This document shows, one piece after another, positions 54,746 through 62,222 of a stretch of DNA of 64,000 bases. The stretch comes from Candidatus Latescibacterota bacterium (GTDB lineage: Bacteria; JAAXHH01), in contig JAJEEG010000006.1 of assembly GCA_022821085.1 (NCBI GenBank), positions 186,001 through 250,000 on the forward strand, given 5' to 3'. The translations under genes and the position numbers were made by a program. The notes beneath the pieces are model-generated. The model was given only the letters and a program-made list of their open reading frames with translations. It was not told where the DNA came from and did not search any database. The first letter of the stretch is position 1. The number at the start of each line of letters is the position of its first letter.

Positions 54746-57463
54746 TCAGCTCCTCAACCGCCGCGCGGCGGCGGCCGCCTCGTTCTCGCGACGCCTGCGC
54801 CGGAGGAAGATGAATACGCCCAGGAGGAAGACCGGCACGGGCGGAAGCAGGGCGGCCAGGTTCTTGATGGTGTTCTGAATCAGAAGGATCTGGCTTTCCA
54901 TCTTCTCCTTGCTTTCCTGGATACGGGCTTCCTTATCGGCCTCGATATTGGTCTGCAGCGTCTCGAACCGCCGGTTTTCCACTTCCTCCAGATTGCGGAC
55001 CATGATCCGCCGGGTCTGATCGTCCAGGTCGGTCCGCTGGCGGACCTCGTCCACGCGGGCCGTGAGCCGGCGTCGGGCCTGGTCCAGCGCCGCCTGCGCC
55101 TCCTCCTCGGCGGCGTCCTCGTCCCTGACCCGTTGTTCCGTGTAGGCCAGGGTCTGCCTTTCGACGGTCTCGAGCGTGCGGTAACGTACCCGCTTGCTGC
55201 GCAGGGCGATGAAGGATTCGTCACCGACCAGTACGTCCATGAGGTTCAGGAAGAAGGTGACGTTGTCGAAGCGTAGTCCGGCGGCGCCCATGCGGCGGAT
55301 GTCGAAGAACTGCTGCGAAGCGAAATCCACGTCGGCGACGACGACCAGGTTGACCGGCGCGTTTACTCCGGTTCCAGCCGTGGTTCCGGCCGCGCCCTCC
55401 CCGGCCGCCGCTTCGGCTGCGTTGCCCGTGACGCGGGCCGCCACCGTGTAGGCGTTCTGGGTTGCGCGCCGCGGGATATTGGTGAGCACCAGTTGCGAAC
55501 CGCCGAAGAAGTTGCGCTGAACGAGCTGGGAATAGACGGTCAGCCCCGACATGCTGCCGCTTTGCACCAGGGGGGTGAACGAGAAGTCCGCCGAGCCGGT
55601 ATGCTGCAGCCGGCCCGGGAAGATGAAGACGAGTTCCTGCAGCGCCGCGGTGCTGACGGTTTCCTGGTTGAAGGTGTCCGGATTCTCGTTGCCCGGGGAC
55701 GCAAATACCACTTCCGGCGGCAGGTGGGCCATGCCGGGGTGGGGGTTATACTGGTCCCATACGATCAGCCCGGTGTTCCATTCCACGCCGAACCTGCGCA
55801 GCAGGCCCTGGATATCGCCCTTCGGCACGGGGGCGGGCTGCTGGTTGCCGGCGAAGGGGTTGTTGCTCGCGCCTTTCTGCTCGGAAGGGGAAAGGGTCAG
55901 GTTGAAGGAGGGCAGCGGGTCCGTCAGGAGCAGCGTGGAGTTCCCCGAGGCGATATAGTCCGACAGCCGGTCCATTTCGGGCTGGGTCAGGGTATTGGGC
56001 AGGGCGGCCAGGAGCACGTCCAGGTCCTCGGGATAGTCCTCCTGGGGCTGGACCTGCACCACGTCGTACTGCTTGCGCAGCTCTTCGGTCATGGCCCAGG
56101 GCTGGCGGCTCTGCATGGTGTTGAAATCGAATCCCCCGAAGAGCCGCACTTCCGTGGCGAGTATGCCGAGTTTCGCGCGGTCCGCCCGCGCGGCCACGCG
56201 CAGGCTGCGCACCAGTTCGTACTCGACGGGAAGTCCCGTGTCCAGGAACCCGATCACCTCTTCCTCGGGTCCGCAGGTGACGGCGATCCCGGCGAAGACG
56301 TTCGTGAACCCCGACCGGGCGCTGCGCAGGTCCGGCAGCTCGCGGGGAGTTATGCCGAACCGTTCCCGGGCCTCCCGGGCCTCGGGAGAGTACATCTCCG
56401 TGGCCTGGATCCGCACCTGTACCCGGCTGCCGCCCACGGCGTCCAGCTCCTTGAGCACGTCGACCAGGTTCGATCGGGTCTGCACGTAGGATTCCGGCAC
56501 CTCCGGACTCACGAAGGCCTGGATGAACACGGGACGCTCCGGGTCCAGCTCCGAGAGCATCTGCACGGTCTCGTCGGAAAGCGAATGGAGTCCTTCCGCG
56601 GTTACGTCCAGGCGGACGCCCGCCCGGCCCAGGATGACGTTCAGTCCTATGACCACCGCGACGAGCGCCGCCGCCCTCGCGCCATGGTGGATCCCCATCC
56701 GGTATCCGCCGGCCTGCGGGGGCCAGTGGCGCCGGCCGATCAGCACTACGTTGAGATAGAGCATCAGACCGGCGAAGGAGATGAAGTAAACCAGTCCGGA
56801 GAAACTGACGACGCCGCGCGCGAAGTCGTCGAAGGCGGTAAACAGCCCCAGGGGCGAAAGCAGGTCCCGCAGCCCGTCGCTGATACCGCCGGCAATGGGT
56901 CCGATGAGTACGAAGGCGGCGCAGAACAGCGCGCCGAGGATGAAGGCGATGGTCGCGTGCGAGGTCAGCAGGGACGCCAGCATGCCGACGGAGATGAGGG
57001 CGGCGCCGGCGAGCCAGTATCCCAGGTAGTTGCCGGCCATGAGCCCGAGATCGGGACTGCCGAGGAACATCAGGACCAGCACGTGGGTCAGGGACAGCAC
57101 GAGCGAGGCCGTATAGACGCCCACTACCGCGAGGTACTTGCCCAGGACGATTTCCAGGTCCGTCGCCGGGAGCGTAAGCAGCAGTTCATCCGTTCCCTGC
57201 CGGGTCTCCTCGGCCCAGACGCCCATGGTCAGCGCCGGGATGAAGAAGAGGAGCAGGTATGGGAACACGGCGTTCAGCTGGTCGAGGTTCGCCAGGTTGT
57301 TCAGGAAGAACGGGACCTGCCAGAACGCGGCGGCCGCGCTGAGGAAGATGAACAGCGTAACGAAGACGTATCCCGTGGGATTACTGAAGGCCAGGCGCAG
57401 GTCCCTGCGTACGATGGCCGCGATCACGTTGCCGTTGAGTCGTCCGAGCGGTCCGAGGTTCAT
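54746..57463 (-). CDS. ABC-2 permease GldF fused to GldG
   Basis: 905 residues. The N-terminal ~240 residues are an ABC-2 permease with six helices (GldF-like, starting RRDLRLAFSNPTGYVFV). The rest is a GldG/ABC_transp_aux domain (LSDETVQMLSELDPERPVFI), a coiled coil (EEEAQAALDQARRRLTAR) and a final membrane helix (PPVPVFLLGVFIFL). In Bacteroidota GldA-GldF-GldG are needed for gliding, but fused GldFG genes are common in non-gliders, so gliding is not implied. ATGA overlaps GldA by four bases. Confidence 0.9.
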   Translation of the reverse strand: MNLGPLGRLNGNVIAAIVRRDLRLAFSNPTGYVFVTLFIFLSAAAAFWQVPFFLNNLANLDQLNAVFPYLLLFFIPALTMGVWAEETRQGTDELLLTLPATDLEIVLGKYLAVVGVYTASLVLSLTHVLVLMFLGSPDLGLMAGNYLGYWLAGAALISVGMLASLLTSHATIAFILGALFCAAFVLIGPIAGGISDGLRDLLSPLGLFTAFDDFARGVVSFSGLVYFISFAGLMLYLNVVLIGRRHWPPQAGGYRMGIHHGARAAALVAVVIGLNVILGRAGVRLDVTAEGLHSLSDETVQMLSELDPERPVFIQAFVSPEVPESYVQTRSNLVDVLKELDAVGGSRVQVRIQATEMYSPEAREARERFGITPRELPDLRSARSGFTNVFAGIAVTCGPEEEVIGFLDTGLPVEYELVRSLRVAARADRAKLGILATEVRLFGGFDFNTMQSRQPWAMTEELRKQYDVVQVQPQEDYPEDLDVLLAALPNTLTQPEMDRLSDYIASGNSTLLLTDPLPSFNLTLSPSEQKGASNNPFAGNQQPAPVPKGDIQGLLRRFGVEWNTGLIVWDQYNPHPGMAHLPPEVVFASPGNENPDTFNQETVSTAALQELVFIFPGRLQHTGSADFSFTPLVQSGSMSGLTVYSQLVQRNFFGGSQLVLTNIPRRATQNAYTVAARVTGNAAEAAAGEGAAGTTAGTGVNAPVNLVVVADVDFASQQFFDIRRMGAAGLRFDNVTFFLNLMDVLVGDESFIALRSKRVRYRTLETVERQTLAYTEQRVRDEDAAEEEAQAALDQARRRLTARVDEVRQRTDLDDQTRRIMVRNLEEVENRRFETLQTNIEADKEARIQESKEKMESQILLIQNTIKNLAALLPPVPVFLLGVFIFLRRRRRENEAAAAARRLRS

Positions 57464-58248
57464 TCCTTCGACTCCTCATCGTGCTCAATGCCGCCGGTCG
57501 CCTCGCCGCTTCCGGACGCCTCGCCGCTTCCGGACGCCTCCCCTCCATGTCCGGTCAACGCGTGGAAGGACGCTTCAAGCGATCCGCCGCGGCGCAGGTC
57601 GGCGGGCGGGCCATCGAAGACCAGCTTGCCCTCGTTGATCAAGAGAACGCGGTCGGCGATGAGATCCACTTCCTGCAGGATGTGGGTGGAAAGAAGGATG
57701 GTCCTGGTCTGCCCGAGCAGACGGATATCCTGGCGGAAGTCCCGGATCTGGTTCGGATCGAGCCCGGCGGTCGGTTCGTCCATGATGAGCACGTCGGGGT
57801 CGTGGAGCAACGCCTGCGCCAGGCCGACCCGCTGCTTGTTGCCCCGGGACAGCTTGTCGATGGGCTTTTCAAGCGCCTCGTGCAGGCCGCACCGGTCGAT
57901 GACGTAGTCCAGGCGCTCGGACAGCCGGAGCCGATCGAGACCACGGGCCTCGCCGAAGAACCGCAGGAGTTCCAAGGGCGTCATGTTCTGGTACAGCGGA
58001 CCGTTCTCCGGGAGGTATCCAAGGCGCCTCGACATGGCGAGGCGGTCGCGTCTGACGTCGAGTCCGGCGATGGCCGCGGTGCCCGCGCTCGCGCCCAGGT
58101 AGCCGCTGAGGATCTTCATCGTCGTGGACTTGCCCGCGCCGTTCGGTCCGAGGAAGGCCACGATCTGCCCCTCGGGTATGGTAAAGGAGATGTCTTGCAC
58201 GGCAACGAAGGAACCGTAGAATTTGCTCAGGCCCTTCGCCTCGATCAT
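57460..58248 (-). CDS. gldA: ABC transporter ATP-binding protein GldA
   Basis: 262 residues. Walker A GPNGAGKSTT, signature LSRGNKQRVGLAQALLHDP, Walker B VLIMDEPTAGLDP, and the switch HILQEVD. It powers the GldFG permease that follows it. ATG 58248 is chosen since GGGAAAA precedes it. The C-terminal tail GSGEASGSGEATG is repeat-encoded and probably disordered. The divergent promoter 58341-58370 drives the operon gldA-gldFG-DUF4340-ThDP enzyme. Confidence 0.9.
   Translation of the reverse strand: MIEAKGLSKFYGSFVAVQDISFTIPEGQIVAFLGPNGAGKSTTMKILSGYLGASAGTAAIAGLDVRRDRLAMSRRLGYLPENGPLYQNMTPLELLRFFGEARGLDRLRLSERLDYVIDRCGLHEALEKPIDKLSRGNKQRVGLAQALLHDPDVLIMDEPTAGLDPNQIRDFRQDIRLLGQTRTILLSTHILQEVDLIADRVLLINEGKLVFDGPPADLRRGGSLEASFHALTGHGGEASGSGEASGSGEATGGIEHDEESKE
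57500..57535. repeat. 2 x 18-bp repeat at the GldA C-terminus
   Basis: The unit GCCTCGCCGCTTCCGGAC occurs at 57500-57517 and 57518-57535 exactly. It encodes the repeated SGSGEA tail and keeps frame. Confidence 0.95.
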
Positions 58249-58340
58249 GGTTTTCCCGGACACCCCTGTTATCGCTCCTTTTCTTGCATTTAAAAGCAGA
58301 TGTCCGCGTACTTTTCGCTTTGCTTTTTTCGCGGCGTCGG

Positions 58341-58370
58341 ATAATAACAAGGGGGCACTGTCCGTGTCAA
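58341..58370 (-). promoter_or_regulatory. Promoter of the gldA operon
   Basis: Minus-strand TTGACA (58370-58365), an 18-base spacer and TATTAT (58346-58341). The expected start is about 86 bases before the gldA ATG. Confidence 0.6.
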
Positions 58371-58399
58371 GTCCGTATTGATCGAAGGCGCGAAATCAC

Positions 58400-58431
58400 T
58401 TGACAAAACGGCAGAAATGGCACAATATTAT
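58400..58431 (+). promoter_or_regulatory. Promoter of the metal-cassette small gene
   Basis: TTGACA at 58400-58405. Two overlapping -10 choices exist: AATATT (58424-58429, spacer 18) or TATTAT (58426-58431, spacer 20, 5 of 6 positions). Either would give a leader of about 70 bases before ATG 58510. Confidence 0.5.
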
Positions 58432-58509
58432 CTAACTGATATTTGCGTAAATGACTACCCAAAAGATGTCCACTTTGGATCGATTCTGTTACCGCGTGAC
58501 AAGTCCGTC

Positions 58510-58779
58510 ATGAAACTGCTTACGCTCTCCTCCATCCTGGTATTCGCCTTTCTTTTCACCAGTCCGCCGCATCACTGCCATGGACTGGAGCACGACGCTG
58601 CAAACGCGGACCAATGCCAGGGCTGCCTTTTCAGCACCGCATCCTCCGCGGTACTCGAGAAGTCGAATTCTTCTCTCCCGGTCCGTGCGTTTGTCGGCTT
58701 CGTGGCTGCCGCACCGGAAACCGGGTATCCCCAGGTGCGGAACGCGCAGCACCTTAACCGCGCGCCGCCCCTTCCCTGA
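58510..58779 (+). CDS. Small exported His/Cys-rich protein (possible metal-binding)
   Basis: 89 residues. A short signal peptide (LSSILVFAFLFTS) is followed by PPHHCHGLEH and CQGC, a cluster of His and Cys suited to binding a metal such as zinc or copper in the periplasm. No conserved domain is recognised. The ribosome site is poor. ATG 58510 is chosen because a hydrophobic signal starts there. It precedes an acidic/His-rich lipoprotein and a ZnuD-like receptor, which supports a metal-uptake cassette. Confidence 0.6.
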   Translation: MKLLTLSSILVFAFLFTSPPHHCHGLEHDAANADQCQGCLFSTASSAVLEKSNSSLPVRAFVGFVAAAPETGYPQVRNAQHLNRAPPLP

Positions 58780-59174
58780 CCTGACACTCCGCAGGCTCCC
58801 GCCGATCGCCCGATCCGGAAGGCACGGCCCGCGACCGCTTTTTGCTCATCCGATTCAATACGTCCAGGTCCGTGCCGTTACCGGTTGTCTTAATGCTGAC
58901 CGGTTGACGCCATCGGAAAGTGGTCGAGGGTGAATTCCCTTCGAAGAACACCGTATTCAAACCACGGCTATAGCGAAATTGGCACAGGGACCAGCGGTTT
59001 TCTGTCAGGTCACCAGGGACCGGCGCCGGTTGGTGGAGCGCAAGCCCCGCAGTCGGCCCTTACGCCGGCCCCGTTGGAGTCCGGCGATATGCTGATGATC
59101 ACGTAAGCCGTTCGATTCACAAGGCAGAAGCAGTTCAACTTACGCAACGCAACAAACTTTAGGAGAAGCTCGAT
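58780..59174. other. Leader region of the lipoprotein gene with hairpin
   Basis: 395 bases without a gene. The most striking part is the hairpin at 59011-59035 (listed separately). TATAGC near 58968 has no TTGACA-like -35 at the correct spacing. The stretch was checked for cobalamin, TPP and SAM riboswitch cores and none was recognised. Confidence 0.5.
59011..59035 (+). promoter_or_regulatory. Stable leader hairpin
   Basis: Outer arms CACCA/TGGTG enclose a GGG bulge and a perfect 12-bp palindrome ACCGGCGCCGGT (59019-59030). It lies about 140 bases before the lipoprotein ATG. It may be part of a leader structure controlling the metal cassette. Confidence 0.5.
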
Positions 59175-59819
59175 ATGTTCAGGCATCACTGGAACGTGCT
59201 GTCCATCCTGACCGCCGCGGTATTCGTCTCCGCCGCGTTGACGTTCGCCTGCGCCGACGATGACGACGTCAGTCCCACCGGTCCTACCGAACCGGAAGAA
59301 CATGAAGACGACGACGACCACCATGGACCGGGCGAAGAAGAGCTCATCACGACGCTTGCGATCACGCTCACGCCCAGTGGCGGAGGACCGTCGTACACCG
59401 TGCGGTTCAGGGATCTGGACGGCGAAGGCGGCAACGCGCCGGTCGTGGACCGGATCGAATTAGACGCGGGTACGGATTACGACTGCATGGCGCAGGTATT
59501 GAACGAGACTGAAAGCCCGCCTGAGGATATCACCGAGGAGGTGAAGGAGGAAGCCGAGGCCCACCAGTTCTTCTACCAGACGCTCGGGGGATTCTCGCCG
59601 GCCACCGTTACTTACGCGGACAAGGAATCCGATTACGGGACGAACTCGGGCGCGGATCATCCCGTCGGACTTGCTTTTACGCTTTCTGTGCCGGAAAACG
59701 CGCAGAACGGCCAGTTTCGCGTCATACTGAGTCACTTCGACGAAGCACCCAAGGACGGCGTGAACCAAAGCGACGAGACGGACATCGACGTAATATTCGG
59801 GGTCTTCGTACGGCCGTAG
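59175..59819 (+). CDS. Acidic/His-rich lipoprotein next to a TonB receptor
   Basis: 214 residues. Signal peptide with lipobox-like LTFAC (Cys about residue 27), then a very acidic, His-containing stretch (DDDDVSPTGPTEPEEHEDDDDHHGPGEEE in outline). The remainder is beta-rich and resembles periplasmic proteins found beside TonB receptors in Bacteroidota (TLAITLTP, NETESPPEDITEEVKEEAE, HQFFYQTLG). AGGAG at 59160-59164 precedes the ATG. It probably binds a metal near the receptor, by composition only. Confidence 0.6.
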   Translation: MFRHHWNVLSILTAAVFVSAALTFACADDDDVSPTGPTEPEEHEDDDDHHGPGEEELITTLAITLTPSGGGPSYTVRFRDLDGEGGNAPVVDRIELDAGTDYDCMAQVLNETESPPEDITEEVKEEAEAHQFFYQTLGGFSPATVTYADKESDYGTNSGADHPVGLAFTLSVPENAQNGQFRVILSHFDEAPKDGVNQSDETDIDVIFGVFVRP

Positions 59820-59870
59820 TACATTCGCGGTTGTGACCCATACGCGGAAACAAGCGCCAGGGGATTTCCT

Positions 59871-62219
59871 ATGAGCGTAACGAGAATCCTGTGCGTCATA
59901 CTGGCGATAGCCGTGTCCAGCCTGGTCTTTCCGGCCGTAGTGCATGCCGCCACGGTGAGCGGCAAGGTGCTGAACGAGGCGGGAGAGCCATTGCCGGCGG
60001 TGACCGTTGTCCTGCCCGATCTCGAAATCGGGGCGTTCTCGGACGAGGAAGGCCGGTTCCGCCTGGAGAACGTGCCGGTGGGCAGGCACGCGATCGAGTT
60101 CCGGTTCGTCGGTTACAGGACGATCCGAAGCGAGGTAATCGTCTCCGAATCCGAGCCGAAGGTGCTTGAAGTCAGCATGCAGCCGGAAGCGCTTATCGGC
60201 GAGGAGGTCACCGTCACCGGCGAACGGGACCTGACGGGCGAACTCACCGGGTCCAGCCAGTCCGTCCTGGTCCTGCCCCTTTCCGAACTGGAAGAGCGGC
60301 GGGGCCAGACAGTGGGTGAGACGCTGGAGTCTTTGCCGGGCGTATCCACCCTGACTACGGGTCCGGCCGTATCGAAGCCGGTGCTGCGAGGCGTCCACAG
60401 TGCCCGGGTCCTGGTACTCAACGCCGGCATCACCCAGGAAGGCCAGCAGTGGGGCGGTGACCACGCCCCGGAGATCGATCCCTTCTCCCCGGCCCGCATC
60501 GAGGTGCTCAAGGGCGCCGCCGGCGTGCAGTACGGCGCCGGCGCCATCGGTGGCGTCATCCGCATCGAACCGCCGGAACTGCCCACGAGGCCGGGCATGG
60601 GTGGCCGGATCAACACGAACCTGTTCTCCAACAACCGGCAAGGCGCGGGTTCTCTCCTTCTGCAGGGCGCCTTGCGGCGGCTGGGGGGGCTGAAGTGGCG
60701 GGTCCAGGGCAGCCTGCGGCGGGCCGGTGACGCCCACGCGCCGGTCCACGTGATTCGGAATTCCGGGTTCGACGAACGGGACTATTCGATGGCGCTGGGC
60801 TATACGTCGGACCGCGTGGACACCGAAGCCTATTTCAGCCATTTTGGGACCTGGATCGGGATCTTCAAAGGGGCCCATATCGGCAACACCACGGATCTGC
60901 GAAGGACCATCGAGCGGGGCGATCCGACGATCGTGGGCTCATTCACCTACGAAATCGACAATCCGCGCCAGCGGGTGGACCACGATCTCCTTTCCGTTCG
61001 ATCCCTGATACGTTTTGAAGGGAAGGGCAATCTCGAACTCCGGTACGGACAACAGTACAACCGGCGCGAGGAGTGGGACTCCCACGCCAGGAGCGGCGGG
61101 GTGGCCAGGCCCGGCTTCTCCCAGGGGCTGCAGACCCACAGCGGCGACGCGATCTTCCAGCACCGCAACTTCGGAAACTGGTATGGGAAAGTCGGCGTCA
61201 GCGGCATGCGCCAGGAAAACAGGCGCTTCAGTACCGGTTTCCTGATTCCCGACTTTCTGGCCTACAGTGCCGGCGTGTTCGCCCTGGAGTCCTGGACGAA
61301 GGGAAAGACCACGGTGGAAACCGGCCTGCGTTACGACTACCGGTGGATGGAGATCTACTCGAACACGGGCCGCCGCGCCACCGAGATCGTCGACGGGGGC
61401 ATTTTCACCTACCGCAACATGACCGGTGTGCTCGGCCTGATTTACGAGTTGACACCGGATATGGCCGTCGCTGCCAACATCGGACGGGCCTGGCGGCCGC
61501 CGGGGGTGAACGAGCTGTACAGCCACGGCGTCCACCACGGCACCGCGCAATTCGAGATCGGGGACAAGGAACTGGACACGGAATCGAGCCTGAACACGGA
61601 CCTGACCTTGCGGTACCAGGGGGACCGGGGCCGCGGCGAGCTGGGGTTCTTCCGTTCCCATTACAGCAACTACATCTCGCTGCTGCCGGCGGACGATCTC
61701 GTCTTGACCATAAGGGGCGCTTTTCCTAAATTCACCTATGTCCAGTCCGACGCGCTGATCCAGGGATTCGACGGGTACCTGGAATACGAACTGACGCCGT
61801 ACATCGACACCCATTTGTCCACCTCGTTCGTCCGGGGGCGAAACACGGCCGAAAGCCAGCCCCTGTACCAGATGCCGTCTACCCGGTTCATCGCAGGCCT
61901 GAGCTTGCACCTGCCCACCGGCGGGCGGCTCCTCGACGCCGGTATCGGGTTCGAAGGCCGTTTCGTCATGCGCCAGAGCAACTTTCCCGAAGGCATCGAC
62001 TACGCGGACCCGCCGGCCGGCTATAACCTCTTCGACCTGGACCTGCACGCTGAAATCGCCGTCGCCGACCAGCCCGTGCGCGTGCAGTTCGGCGTTCGCA
62101 ACCTGTTCAACCAGCGGTACCGGGACTACCTGAGCCGTTTCAGGTACTTCATCGACAACCCCGGCCGCAATGTTACTTTCGGCCTGTCCATTCCCTTCGG
62201 GCAGCCCATGGAGGAATAG
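59871..62219 (+). CDS. ZnuD-like TonB-dependent receptor (metal uptake)
   Basis: 782 residues. Signal peptide 1-26; a CarboxypepD_reg-like domain (28-105); plug with RIEVLKGAAGVQYGAGAIGG; barrel. A segment near residue 547, NELYSHGVHHGTAQFEIGD, resembles ZnuD and related zinc/heme receptors (NELYxxGxHxxTxxFEIG). The flanking His/Cys small protein and acidic lipoprotein fit a metal cassette. Zinc is the first guess; copper and others remain possible. The gene starts 51 bases after the lipoprotein stop. Confidence 0.85.
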   Translation: MSVTRILCVILAIAVSSLVFPAVVHAATVSGKVLNEAGEPLPAVTVVLPDLEIGAFSDEEGRFRLENVPVGRHAIEFRFVGYRTIRSEVIVSESEPKVLEVSMQPEALIGEEVTVTGERDLTGELTGSSQSVLVLPLSELEERRGQTVGETLESLPGVSTLTTGPAVSKPVLRGVHSARVLVLNAGITQEGQQWGGDHAPEIDPFSPARIEVLKGAAGVQYGAGAIGGVIRIEPPELPTRPGMGGRINTNLFSNNRQGAGSLLLQGALRRLGGLKWRVQGSLRRAGDAHAPVHVIRNSGFDERDYSMALGYTSDRVDTEAYFSHFGTWIGIFKGAHIGNTTDLRRTIERGDPTIVGSFTYEIDNPRQRVDHDLLSVRSLIRFEGKGNLELRYGQQYNRREEWDSHARSGGVARPGFSQGLQTHSGDAIFQHRNFGNWYGKVGVSGMRQENRRFSTGFLIPDFLAYSAGVFALESWTKGKTTVETGLRYDYRWMEIYSNTGRRATEIVDGGIFTYRNMTGVLGLIYELTPDMAVAANIGRAWRPPGVNELYSHGVHHGTAQFEIGDKELDTESSLNTDLTLRYQGDRGRGELGFFRSHYSNYISLLPADDLVLTIRGAFPKFTYVQSDALIQGFDGYLEYELTPYIDTHLSTSFVRGRNTAESQPLYQMPSTRFIAGLSLHLPTGGRLLDAGIGFEGRFVMRQSNFPEGIDYADPPAGYNLFDLDLHAEIAVADQPVRVQFGVRNLFNQRYRDYLSRFRYFIDNPGRNVTFGLSIPFGQPMEE

Positions 62220-62222
62220 TAA

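Larger units (their letters stand above)
58249..58509. other. Divergent promoter region between gldA and the metal cassette
   Basis: 261 bases. It contains one promoter on each strand, listed separately, and an AT-rich centre. No Zur- or Fur-type long palindrome could be read with confidence. No ORF with a ribosome site is seen apart from the small gene called at 58510. Confidence 0.5.

Noticed and set aside
58400-58450. Possible Zur box in the AT-rich centre
   Set aside because: Short TATC...GATA-type inverted words are present but no long consensus palindrome; I cannot support a named regulator.
58780-59174. Possible riboswitch before the lipoprotein
   Set aside because: GCAAGCCCCGCAGTCGG faintly recalls a cobalamin-riboswitch segment, but no B12-box or complete core was found.
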